Shown here in pieces: positions 38,831 through 46,414 of a stretch of 64,000 nucleotides of DNA. Within the stretch, counting starts at the first letter, position 1; each line of letters begins with the position of its first letter. A program made the position numbers and the translations under genes. The DNA comes from Halomonas sp. LBP4 (GTDB taxonomy: Bacteria; Pseudomonadota; Gammaproteobacteria; Pseudomonadales; Halomonadaceae). The notes beneath the pieces were generated by a model that was not told the origin of the DNA, searched no databases, and saw only the letters and a list, made by a program, of their open reading frames with translations. The stretch covers positions 1,461,059-1,525,058 of the forward strand of contig NZ_PDOG01000001.1 of NCBI RefSeq assembly GCF_003202205.1. The letters are read 5' to 3'.

Positions 38831-40360
38831 ATGACAAGTCCAAGAAGTCCATTCGACTATAAACAGCCAGGCCTGATGCTGGCGCTCACTCCCGTCGTCC
38901 TGACGTTGCTGGTACTGGCGGTACAACTCTTCTATTTCGGCGACTTCACTCCCCACATTCCCCTGGCCATCGGCCTGGCGATCACGGCGCTGGTGGGGGT
39001 CAAGCTCGGCTTCCGGTGGAAACAGATCGAAGAGGGCATCTTTCACGTCATCCACGTGTCCCTGCCCTCCGTCTCGGTGTTGATCTGCGTCGGCATGATC
39101 ATCGGCGTGTGGATCGCCAGCGGCACCGTACCGACCCTCATCTATTACGGGCTGACGATTCTATCGCCGACCATCTTCCTGGCGGCGGCCATGTTGCTCT
39201 GCTCGGTCGTCTCGGTGTCGCTGGGCACCTCCTGGGGCACGGTCGGCACGGTGGGCCTCGCCCTGATGGGCATCGGCGCAGGCTTCGATATCCCGATGTA
39301 CTGGACCGCCGGCGCCGTGGTGTCGGGCGCCTTCTTCGGCGACAAGGTCTCGCCGCTGTCGGACACGACGAACCTCGCCCCGGCGGTCACCGGCACGGAC
39401 GTCTTCTCCCATATCAAGAACATGATGCCGACGACGATCCCGGCGATGCTGATCGCCTTCGCCATCTACCTGGTGGCGGGTTTCACCCTGATCGACGACG
39501 AGGCCGCCTCCTTCGACCGGATCGATGCCATCACCACCGCGCTGCAGGCGAACTTCACCATCTCGGCCTGGCTGCTGCTGCCGGCGGTGCTGGTGATCGT
39601 GCTCGCGGTCAAGCGCATGCCCCCCATCCCGTCGCTGTTCGCCGGCGCCCTGGCCGGTGCGGTCACCGCCATGGTCGCGCAGGGGGTCGGCGTGCATGAC
39701 CTGCTCACCTATGCCAACAGCGGTTATTCGATCGAGACCGGTATCGGCGCCATCGACAGCCTGCTCAATCGCGGTGGCATCCAGTCGATGATGTGGACCA
39801 TTTCACTGATTCTCATCGCGCTCGGCTTCGGCGGTGCGCTGGAAAAGACCGGCTGCCTGGAAGCGATCATCCGCGCGATCATGACCAAGGTGCGCAGCTT
39901 TAAAGGTGTACAGACAGCCGCGGTTTTGACCTCGGTGTCCACCAACCTGGTCGCCGGCGACCCGTACCTTTCGATTGCCCTTCCCGGCCGCATGTACGCC
40001 CCCACCTACCGCGGCATGGGGTATTCGACCCTGAACCTGTCGCGCGCCATCGAAGAGGGTGGAACCCTCATCTCGCCGCTGATTCCGTGGAATGCCGGCG
40101 GGGCCTTCGTGATCAGCGCCCTCGGACTCGGTATCGTCGAGGGCAATGTCGAGAACCTGCTGTACATTCCGCTGGCCTTCGCCTGCTGGATGTCCCCGGT
40201 GATCGGCCTGCTCTATGCGCAGACCGGCCTGTTCTCCCCCCGGGCCAGCGAGGAGGAGCGGCAACTCTGGCAGGAGCAGGGCGAGGCCATTGCTACCGAC
40301 CTCGGGGCCGCCGGCCAGGCCAGCGAAGCGCCTATCGCCATCCCGCGGCCGTCGAGCTGA
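38831..40360 (+). CDS. nhaC: NhaC family Na+/H+ antiporter
   Basis: This 509-residue inner-membrane protein has about 11-12 hydrophobic helices. Signature segments are VGMIIGVWIASGTVPTLIYY, SLGTSWGTVGTVGLALMGIG and GAFFGDKVSPLSDTTNLAPA, which belong to the NhaC/ion-transporter superfamily. The late motif AIEEGGTLISPLIPWNAGGA is also typical. NhaC exports Na+ in exchange for H+, and some relatives exchange organic acids or amino acids (malate/lactate or tyrosine-type antiporters). The divergent Lrp-type regulator hints at an amino-acid-linked substrate or signal. GAAGG lies before the ATG. A textbook terminator follows the gene. Confidence 0.9.
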   Translation: MTSPRSPFDYKQPGLMLALTPVVLTLLVLAVQLFYFGDFTPHIPLAIGLAITALVGVKLGFRWKQIEEGIFHVIHVSLPSVSVLICVGMIIGVWIASGTVPTLIYYGLTILSPTIFLAAAMLLCSVVSVSLGTSWGTVGTVGLALMGIGAGFDIPMYWTAGAVVSGAFFGDKVSPLSDTTNLAPAVTGTDVFSHIKNMMPTTIPAMLIAFAIYLVAGFTLIDDEAASFDRIDAITTALQANFTISAWLLLPAVLVIVLAVKRMPPIPSLFAGALAGAVTAMVAQGVGVHDLLTYANSGYSIETGIGAIDSLLNRGGIQSMMWTISLILIALGFGGALEKTGCLEAIIRAIMTKVRSFKGVQTAAVLTSVSTNLVAGDPYLSIALPGRMYAPTYRGMGYSTLNLSRAIEEGGTLISPLIPWNAGGAFVISALGLGIVEGNVENLLYIPLAFACWMSPVIGLLYAQTGLFSPRASEEERQLWQEQGEAIATDLGAAGQASEAPIAIPRPSS

Positions 40361-40448
40361 CGGCGCGCCCCGGGGCACTCGCTGCCCCGTCGCTGGCACG
40401 CTGAGGCGGGATTGCTCATGACTGGCTGGAGAATCGAAGTCTCGCCTG

Positions 40449-40475
40449 CCCCACCCGGAAACGGGTGGGGTTTTT
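40449..40475 (+). terminator. intrinsic terminator after nhaC
   Basis: CCCCACCCG, loop GAAA, CGGGTGGGG, then TTTTT: a classic Rho-independent terminator 88 bases after the nhaC stop. Confidence 0.9.
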
Positions 40476-40489
40476 CGTTGCCATCTCCT

Positions 40490-40680
40490 ACCCACCCTGC
40501 GCTCTCGACTCATCTCCAGGGCTATGCGGAAGGCCCCCGCGCAGCCCTCTCCGCTGTCGCTCAGATCCAGCACCAGCTCGTCCCCGCCACTGCGTCGGTA
40601 GATGCCGTCCCTGTCATTACGCACATTGCATAGCCCGCCTTGCTCAGGGGCAGCGGCATCCTGAGCGGGATTGATCCTCA
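40490..40680 (-). pseudogene. possible GGDEF-domain remnant
   Basis: On the minus strand a frame with no nearby start reads INPAQDAAAPEQGGLC, then DRDGIYRRSGGDELVLDLSD and CAGAFRIALEM before running into the nhaC terminator. RxSGGDELVL resembles the active-site signature of diguanylate cyclases, and the following residues fit the next helix. Without the rest of the domain it can only be a fragment or coincidence. It accounts for most of the 379-base gap 40361-40739. Confidence 0.25.
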
Positions 40681-40739
40681 GCCGCGCGTGGCGCTAACGT
40701 AGTGAGCTTAGTCTGCGGGATGACACGGAGGGTTCACCC

Positions 40740-40859
40740 ATGACCGAGAGCAACGACAGAAGCGTCATCAAGCGGGTCTATGTCCCCACCCATGTTCGCC
40801 AGCTCCCCAGCGGCGAGCGCGTGAAGGTGCCGGGACACTACAGGGCTCACGAGAAATGA
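40740..40859 (+). CDS. 39-residue small protein
   Basis: A short gene has CGGAGGG seven bases before its ATG. The product reads [20 protein letters not shown], then [19 protein letters not shown]. It is basic, has a repeated V-P-x-H pattern (YVPTHVR and KVPGHYR) and no hydrophobic segment. The strong ribosome site, balanced codon use and internal repeat make it a real gene in my view. It precedes the DUF3565 gene by 32 bases in the same direction. The family is not known to me. Confidence 0.65.
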   Translation: MTESNDRSVIKRVYVPTHVRQLPSGERVKVPGHYRAHEK

Positions 40860-40891
40860 GCGACGACGGCCCCTGCCCCTGATCTTTTGCC

Positions 40892-41113
40892 ATGCGGCAG
40901 CCCATCACCGGCTACCACCGCGACGAGGAGGGCTACTGGGTGGCCGAGCTCGCCTGCGGCCACCACCAGCATGTGCGCCATCGGCCGCCCTGGGTCGAGC
41001 GCCCCTGGGTCACCAGCGAGGCGGGGCGCCGTTCGCGGCTCGGCATGCGGCTCGCGTGCGTGAAGTGCGATCGGGGCGAGCCCCGCGACACCCCCGAGAA
41101 GACGCTAGACTAG
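40892..41113 (+). CDS. DUF3565 domain-containing protein
   Basis: A 73-residue protein reads [20 protein letters not shown], then [20 protein letters not shown] and [11 protein letters not shown]. This is the complete DUF3565 domain. The conserved cysteines (ACGH and CVKC) and histidines (HHQHVRH) suggest a small zinc- or metal-binding protein. The role is unknown. It may be co-transcribed with the 39-residue gene upstream and the LigD-type phosphoesterase gene 30 bases downstream. Confidence 0.88.
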   Translation: MRQPITGYHRDEEGYWVAELACGHHQHVRHRPPWVERPWVTSEAGRRSRLGMRLACVKCDRGEPRDTPEKTLD

Positions 41114-41142
41114 TCTCGATATCTCGGTCGAGAGTCGACCCC

Positions 41143-41760
41143 ATGGCCAAGTCCCGCGACACCCTCGAACGCTACCGGCAGAAGCGCGAGGCCCGCCGTA
41201 CCCCGGAGCCCATCGTCGTCGAAGCCCGACGCGGGCAGCACGGCGGGCCGATCTTCGTCATCCAGCTGCACGATGCCTCCACCCGGCACTACGACTTCCG
41301 ACTCGAGGTCGACGGCGTGCTGAAGTCCTGGGCAGTCCCCAAGGGCCCCTCCACCGACCCGCGGGTCAAGCGCCTGGCCATCCCCACCGAGGACCACCCG
41401 CTGGCCTATGCCGACTTCGAGGGCGTGATCCCCGCAGGCGAGTACGGCGCCGGCACCGTGCTGATCTGGGACCGGGGCCACTACCGTAACCTGAAGGAAG
41501 GCAAGGATCCGCCCTCGGTCGCCGAGCAGCTCGCCGACGGCCACGCCACCGTCTGGCTGGAGGGCGAGAAGCTGCGCGGCGGCTATGCGCTGATCCGCAC
41601 GCGGCTCGAGCAGGGCAAGGACTGGCTGCTGGTGAAGATCGACGACGAGATGGCGGATGCCCGGCGCAATCCGACCTCCACCGAGCCCGAGTCCGTCCAG
41701 TCGGGGCGCACCCTGGAGCAGATCGCGGTCGAGGAGGGCCAGGGCCGAAATGGACATTGA
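41143..41760 (+). CDS. standalone LigD 3'-phosphoesterase domain protein
   Basis: The product has 205 residues from [20 protein letters not shown]. The catalytic core [20 protein letters not shown] (about residues 42-61) and [11 protein letters not shown] are the signature of the LigD phosphoesterase domain. [19 protein letters not shown] and GYALIRTR follow. In bacterial end joining, this domain trims 3'-phosphate and ribonucleotide ends before ligation with Ku. Here it is separate, and its end overlaps the start of a truncated LigD polymerase gene. No Ku or ligase gene is in the window, so it may now act in other end-cleaning. Confidence 0.88.
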   Translation: MAKSRDTLERYRQKREARRTPEPIVVEARRGQHGGPIFVIQLHDASTRHYDFRLEVDGVLKSWAVPKGPSTDPRVKRLAIPTEDHPLAYADFEGVIPAGEYGAGTVLIWDRGHYRNLKEGKDPPSVAEQLADGHATVWLEGEKLRGGYALIRTRLEQGKDWLLVKIDDEMADARRNPTSTEPESVQSGRTLEQIAVEEGQGRNGH

Positions 41761-41933
41761 CGGCCATCGCATCGACACCTCGAACCGCGACAAGCTGTTC
41801 TTCCCCGAGGCTGGCCTGACGAAGGGGGACCTGATCGACTACTATGCCCGGGCACGCTCATGCGCTGGACGCGCATCGCGAAGCGCTCGCGGCCCTGCTG
41901 GACCGCGAGGCACCCGCCGACGAGGAAGGATGA
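41750..41933 (+). pseudogene. LigD primase-polymerase domain remnant
   Basis: A start codon overlapping the phosphoesterase gene opens a frame reading [20 protein letters not shown], then AGLTKGDLIDYYAR. This is the N-terminal end of the LigD/Pol domain (the K-V-L-F-P-E...T-K-G-D-L pattern). After 35 codons homology stops. A different frame then reads HALDAHREALAALLDREAP to a TGA at 41931, which may be the original 3' end. About 250 codons of the expected polymerase domain are missing, so an internal deletion has destroyed the gene. Confidence 0.65.
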
Positions 41934-41947
41934 CGCCTGAGGAACCG

Positions 41948-42127
41948 CTACCCCTTGGGTCCGAGCAACAGCCAGATGATCAGGCCCAACACGGGGAAGA
42001 ACAGCAGGATCAGGATCCACAGCAGCTTGGCGACCCCTCCCGCCGAACTCTTGGCGACCTTGACGATGGCCCAGATGACGATGATCAACCAGATCAGGCC
42101 CAGCAGGCCGCCCACTTCGATGCCCAT
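41948..42127 (-). CDS. PLDc_N domain small membrane protein
   Basis: A 59-residue protein from MGIEVGGLLGLIWLIIVIWA has AAAGGAG upstream. It has two hydrophobic helices (LLGLIWLIIVIWAIVKVA and LLWILILLFFPVLGLIIWLL) joined by a basic loop, ending GPKG. This is the phospholipase D-nuclease N-terminal (PLDc_N) architecture, common as a small standalone inner-membrane protein. Its function is not established. Confidence 0.82.
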   Translation of the reverse strand: MGIEVGGLLGLIWLIIVIWAIVKVAKSSAGGVAKLLWILILLFFPVLGLIIWLLLGPKG

Positions 42128-42227
42128 ATGCATGCTCCTTTGCAGTTCAATGGGTTGGCCGATCATGGGTAGCATATCTTCATGACCCGGCACAATCGGA
42201 ATCGGTGACCGCCAAGTCGAGCCGCGT

Positions 42228-42893
42228 TCAGCCGGGTGGCAGATGGCCCGCCTTGATATAGACGAGGGCCCCGTCCGCCCCGGTGCGGGGCGTGTGCCGG
42301 CTCCCGTGCGGGCTGCGCAGCCAGCTGCCAGCCGGGTAACTGCCGTGCTCGTCGTGGAAGGAACCCTCCAGTACCAGGACCTCCGCGCCGCCCCGGTATT
42401 CTCGCGGGGCGAGACGCAGATTCGGCGCCCAGCGCTCCAGTGCCACGTGCTCGTTTCGGAACTCGTGGAGGGGCATCACCTCGAGCCCCTTCTCCTGCCC
42501 CGGCTGCCAGTCGGCCGTGCGGGTATCGATGACCTTCCGTGCGCTGTCTGACGGAGAGAACTGGTGCAGCTTGACGAAGATGAGTGCCCCCTGCTCACCG
42601 ACCCTCGGCGCATGGGCGGTGCCGATGGGATTGCGCAGGTACGTTCCCACCGGGTATCTGCCATGTTCATCGGCGAACTCGCCCTCGAGCACCAGGATCT
42701 CCTCGCCGCCGCCGTGCTCATGGGTCGGGAAGGTGCTGTTCGGTGCATAGCGCACCAGCGAAGTGGCACGGGCTACCTCCTCGCCGACGCGATCCAACAT
42801 CATCCGCTCCACGCCGGGCGTGGGCGAGTCCACCCAGCGGTAGGCCTCGGGCGTGACCACCGCCCGCCGGGAGAAGTCGGCATTGAGTCGCAT
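42228..42893 (-). CDS. double-cupin ChrR-like domain protein
   Basis: This 221-residue protein is made of two cupin domains of the ChrR anti-sigma C-terminal type. Domain one has FPTHEHGGGEEILVLEGEFA, DEHGRYPVGTYLRNPIGTAH and APRVGEQG. Domain two has APREYRGGAEVLVLEGSFHD, EHGSYPAGSWLRSPHGSRHT and PRTGADG. The first retains histidines and glutamate for a metal site, while the second has lost the HxH pair. Family members sense singlet oxygen (with a zinc anti-sigma domain) or act as small-molecule enzymes such as acetylacetone-cleaving dioxygenases. The anti-sigma zinc domain is absent here, so an enzymatic or sensor role is open. GAGGAGAG precedes the ATG. Confidence 0.83.
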   Translation of the reverse strand: MRLNADFSRRAVVTPEAYRWVDSPTPGVERMMLDRVGEEVARATSLVRYAPNSTFPTHEHGGGEEILVLEGEFADEHGRYPVGTYLRNPIGTAHAPRVGEQGALIFVKLHQFSPSDSARKVIDTRTADWQPGQEKGLEVMPLHEFRNEHVALERWAPNLRLAPREYRGGAEVLVLEGSFHDEHGSYPAGSWLRSPHGSRHTPRTGADGALVYIKAGHLPPG

Positions 42894-43011
42894 GGTGCTC
42901 TCCTCTCGCTACCGGCTCGCCGGAGCCGTGGCGCCTCGCTGATGTTCAGGATGTCGGACCCCGGGGCCCGCCAGGCGTTCCCGGCCTCGGCCGTCCGGTT
43001 GGCCCGGTGCT

Positions 43012-43027
43012 TGCTTATCAATAAGCA
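43012..43027. promoter_or_regulatory. palindrome between chrR-like and kef-type genes
   Basis: TGCTTATCAATAAGCA is a perfect palindrome (seven-base arms around CA) in the divergent gap, 55 bases before the kef-type start. A TAGAAT hexamer at about 43043 may be the -10 of that gene, so the palindrome would overlap the -35 region. Confidence 0.45.
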
Positions 43028-43081
43028 GCCCCCGCTCGGGTAGAATGGGGCCCCCTCGCCACCTCGAAGAAGGAGTCACCC

Positions 43082-44914
43082 TTGGCCACCGGACTGCTGT
43101 TCAACGCCCTGATCTTCCTTGCCGCGGCGGTACTGATCGTGCCGGTATTCAAGCGCCTGGGGCTCGGCGAGGTGCTGGGCTACCTGGCCGCAGGAGTCGT
43201 GATCGGCCCATCGGTACTGGGGCTTGTGCCGGATGCCGAGGGCGTGCTGCAGTTCGCCCAGGTGGGCATCGTCTTCCTGCTATTCGTGATCGGCCTCGAG
43301 CTCAAGCCGGCGCGTCTCAGGGTGATGCGCAAGGCGGTGTTCGGCTTCGGCAGTCTGCAGGTCGCCGTGACTACCGTACTCCTGGCGACAGGCGCCTGGT
43401 GGCTGGGCCTTCCCCCCGTTGCGGCCCTGGTGGTCGGCTTCAGCCTGGGGCTCTGCTCCACACCGCTGGTGCTGCACCTGCTGGGCGAGCGCAAGGAGCT
43501 GCAGGCCCGTCATGGGCGCCATGCCTTCGCGCTGCTGCTGTTCCAGGACATGGCGGCGATCCCGGTCCTGGCTGTCATCCCCATCCTCGCCGCCGGATCC
43601 TTGATCGCCGATGGCGTCGCACCGCTGCTGGGCGAGATCCTGCTCGCCGCGGGTGCCTTCCTCGGACTGATCATCGTTGGCCGGTATCTGCTGCGTCCAC
43701 TGTTCCGCCTGGCGGCGAGCACCCGCAGCCGCGAGGTCTTCGCCGCCACCACCCTGCTGGTAGTGATCGGCTCTGCCCTGCTGATGGAGATCGCCGGCCT
43801 GTCGATGGCGATGGGGGCCTTCATCGCCGGGGTACTGCTCGCCGACTCGGAATATCGCCACAACATCGAGGCGGATATCGAGCCCTTCCGCGGCCTGCTG
43901 CTGGGACTGTTCTTCATGGCCGTGGGGATGACCGCCCAGCTCGGGCTGCTCGCCCAGCAGCCCTGGATGATCGTCGGGCTGACACTGGGCCTACTGCTGG
44001 CCAAGGCGCTGAGCATGGTGGTGGCCGCACGGCTGTTCGGCACCGGCTGGCGGGAGGCGACCAATCTCGCTGTGCTGCTCTCCCAGGGCGGGGAGTTCGG
44101 CTTCGTGGTGCTGACTGCGGCGGGCACTGCCGCCCTGCTCGGCTCTGAACTGGTAAGCCTGCTGGTACTGGTGATCTCGCTGTCGATGGCGGCGACCCCG
44201 GTACTCTTCCTGGCTCACCTGCACTGGATCCGGCCATTGTTCGGCAAGTCCCGGCCCACGCCTGCCTACGACAGCCCCGAAGATGATGCGCCACAGATCA
44301 TCATCGCCGGCTTCGGCCGTTTCGGGCAAATCATGGGCCGCGCGCTGCAGGGTTTGAAGATTCCCTACACGGTGCTCGACATCAATGCCGATCACGTCGA
44401 ATTCGTGCGCCGCTACGGTAACAAGGTCTATTTCGGCGATGCCTCGCGCATCGACCTGCTGCGTGCCGCCGGCGCCGACAAGGCCCGCGTGCTGGTAGTG
44501 GCAGTGGGCGACATCGAAGCCTCGATGCGCATCGTCGAGCAGGTCAAGCGTCAGTTCCCGCACCTGCGCATCTTCGCCAGGGCCCGCAACCGCTACCATG
44601 CCCACCTGCTGATGCGCGCCGGCATCCACGACATCGTGCGCGAACTGCTGCCCGCCAGCCTGGAACTCACCCGCGACGTGCTGATCGAGCTGGGCATCCC
44701 CAACGAACAAGCACAGCACACCATCGACACCTTCCGTCCCCACGACGAGCAGGCGCTGATGCGTCAGCTCGAAGTCTTCGGCAACGAGAAGAAACTGATA
44801 CAGACCGTGCAGGAGGCCGCCCAGGAACTGGAAGCCTTGTACGAAGCCGACGAGGAAGTCGCCACCACGGCACCCCGGCGCAACGATGCACCCCAAGCAC
44901 GACAGGACCCCTGA
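43082..44914 (+). CDS. Kef-type (CPA2) K+/H+ antiporter
   Basis: A 610-residue protein is read from a TTG start with AAGGAG upstream (TTGGCCACCGGACTG). About 12 transmembrane helices run from residue 1 to 380. VLGYLAAGVVIGPSVLGLVP, FLLFVIGLELKPARLRVMRK and LLFQDMAAIPVLAVIPIL show CPA2 motifs, and AGVLLADSEYRHNIEADIEP is also typical. A TrkA-N nucleotide-binding domain begins at about residue 400 (IIIAGFGRFGQIMGRALQGL, then YFGDASRIDLLRAAGADKAR). A helical tail follows. KefB/KefC proteins release K+ and are gated by glutathione adducts and NAD(H). No KefF/KefG partner is nearby. Confidence 0.92.
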   Translation: MATGLLFNALIFLAAAVLIVPVFKRLGLGEVLGYLAAGVVIGPSVLGLVPDAEGVLQFAQVGIVFLLFVIGLELKPARLRVMRKAVFGFGSLQVAVTTVLLATGAWWLGLPPVAALVVGFSLGLCSTPLVLHLLGERKELQARHGRHAFALLLFQDMAAIPVLAVIPILAAGSLIADGVAPLLGEILLAAGAFLGLIIVGRYLLRPLFRLAASTRSREVFAATTLLVVIGSALLMEIAGLSMAMGAFIAGVLLADSEYRHNIEADIEPFRGLLLGLFFMAVGMTAQLGLLAQQPWMIVGLTLGLLLAKALSMVVAARLFGTGWREATNLAVLLSQGGEFGFVVLTAAGTAALLGSELVSLLVLVISLSMAATPVLFLAHLHWIRPLFGKSRPTPAYDSPEDDAPQIIIAGFGRFGQIMGRALQGLKIPYTVLDINADHVEFVRRYGNKVYFGDASRIDLLRAAGADKARVLVVAVGDIEASMRIVEQVKRQFPHLRIFARARNRYHAHLLMRAGIHDIVRELLPASLELTRDVLIELGIPNEQAQHTIDTFRPHDEQALMRQLEVFGNEKKLIQTVQEAAQELEALYEADEEVATTAPRRNDAPQARQDP

Positions 44915-44955
44915 GGGCCAATACGGGCTTTGCGCCGAGCGGATACCTCGCACCA

Positions 44956-45345
44956 ATGGCGACTCGTATTCGATGGCCCGTCCCGCTGCGCTATAGTGCC
45001 TACCTGATGAGCTGGCTGGGTCTCGCCATCGCCCTTTCCGGTAACGCCATCCAGGCCCTCAACCAGGGAGCCAAGCGCGGCGGCTTCTACCACGACACCG
45101 GCGAAGGCGGAATCTCCCGCCATCACCTGGCTGGCGGTGACCTGGTGTGGGAGATCGGCTCGGGCTATTTCGGCTGTCGCGATCGCCTGGGAGGCTTCGA
45201 TGCGGCGACCTTCGCCGAGAATGCCGCGCGCCCTGAGGTCAAGATGATCGAGATCAAGCTCTCCCAGGGCGCCAAGCCGGGCCGACAGCTTCCGGCCCCC
45301 GGCCCAGGTGCTGGAGATTCGCCATCGGGCCTGATCGGCGTCATG
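44956..45345 (+). pseudogene. FMN-binding glutamate synthase family protein, internally deleted remnant
   Basis: A reading frame preserves SGNAIQALNQGAKRGGFYHD, TGEGGISRHHLAGGDLVWEI and GSGYFGCRDRLGGFD. KMIEIKLSQGAKPG follows. This is a continuous block of the GltB-like FMN barrel (glutamate synthase domain 2 family, about residues 190-290 of a roughly 500-residue enzyme). The N-terminal sequence before it (RYSAYLMSWLGLAIAL) does not fit the family well. After AKPG a different frame ends AQVLEIRHRA at a TGA at about 45343. Most of the protein is missing. It is a decayed gene next to the nitronate monooxygenase end. Confidence 0.65.
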
Positions 45346-46414
45346 GCCGATACGTCACCTCGTCGATGGCTGCTTGTTCCACCCCCTCGGCCAGTTGACG
45401 AATTAGCTGGGCGGCAGGAATCTCCCGACAGCCACTGGCGTTCTGCCCGGCCCAGAGTGGCGAGAAGTCACCGCTGCCCTGCGCTTCCGCGGCGGCGCGC
45501 AGCGGGGCGATGGCCGCCGCAGCCGTGGGGAAGGCCGGCGCCAGCTCGCTCATCGGCCCCAGCTCGCGCATCAAGCGGGTGACGATGCCCCGCGCCGGGC
45601 GGCCGCTGTAGAGGTTGGTCAGGGCCGTGTGGCGAGCCGCCTCGCTCATCAGCGCCTGCCGGTGAATCGGTGTGGTGGTCGCCTCCGGGCAGCACAGGAA
45701 GGCGGTGCCGACCTGCACGGCGTCGGCGCCCAGCGCCAGGGCCGCCGCCACTCCGCGGGCATCGCCGATGCCGCCGGCGGCGATCACCGGCACCTCGACC
45801 GCCGCCACCACCTGGGGCAGCAGGGCGAAGGTGCCGACCTGGGTGGTGAGATCCTCGGAGAAGAAGAGGCCACGGTGGCCGCCCGCCTCGAGCCCCTGGG
45901 CGATGATCGCATCGGCGCCCCGGGCCTCGAGCCACAAGGCCTCCTCCACCGTGGTGGCCGACGACAGCACCGTGGCGCCCCAGGCCTTGACCCGCTCGAG
46001 CAGTGCCGGCGCCGGCAGCCCGAAGTGGAAGCTGACCACCTCGGGGCGGACGGCCTCCAGCAGATCGCAGGCCTCGTGATCGAAGGGCCGGCGTCCCGCC
46101 CCCGCCGGCACGCTCGCGATGTCGAGGCCGAACTCGGCATAGTAGGGCGCCAGCGCCCGGTGCCAGCGCGCCTGGCGGCCGGCGTCGGGCTCGGGGGGCG
46201 TATGACAGAAGAAGTTGACGTTGAGCGGTGCGCGAGTGCGCGCTCGGATGGTTTCGAGTTCACGCGCCATGGCGTCCGGCCCCAGCATGGCGCAGGGTAG
46301 TGCCCCGAGGCCGCCGGCCTCGCAGACCGCCACGGCGAGGTCGGCCCCCTGCACGCCCGCCATGGGTGCCTGGAGGATGGGCAGGTCGATGCCGAGCTGT
46401 TGCTTGAGGATCAC
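45341..46414 (-). CDS. NAD(P)H-dependent flavin oxidoreductase / nitronate monooxygenase family
   Basis: The product has 357 residues from a GTG start (ILKQQLGIDLPILQAPMAGV). The start overlaps the yihY-type stop by four bases. The TIM-barrel FMN enzyme motifs are QAPMAGVQGADLAVAV, FHFGLPAPALLERVKAWGAT, IIAQGLEAGGHRGLF, IAAGGIGDARGVAAALALGA and VQVGTAFLCCPEA. Members oxidise nitronates such as propionate-3-nitronate, or reduce enoyl/quinone substrates. The class is clear but the substrate is not. It ends an operon retropepsin-yihY-NMO. Confidence 0.88.
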   Translation of the reverse strand: MILKQQLGIDLPILQAPMAGVQGADLAVAVCEAGGLGALPCAMLGPDAMARELETIRARTRAPLNVNFFCHTPPEPDAGRQARWHRALAPYYAEFGLDIASVPAGAGRRPFDHEACDLLEAVRPEVVSFHFGLPAPALLERVKAWGATVLSSATTVEEALWLEARGADAIIAQGLEAGGHRGLFFSEDLTTQVGTFALLPQVVAAVEVPVIAAGGIGDARGVAAALALGADAVQVGTAFLCCPEATTTPIHRQALMSEAARHTALTNLYSGRPARGIVTRLMRELGPMSELAPAFPTAAAAIAPLRAAAEAQGSGDFSPLWAGQNASGCREIPAAQLIRQLAEGVEQAAIDEVTYRP

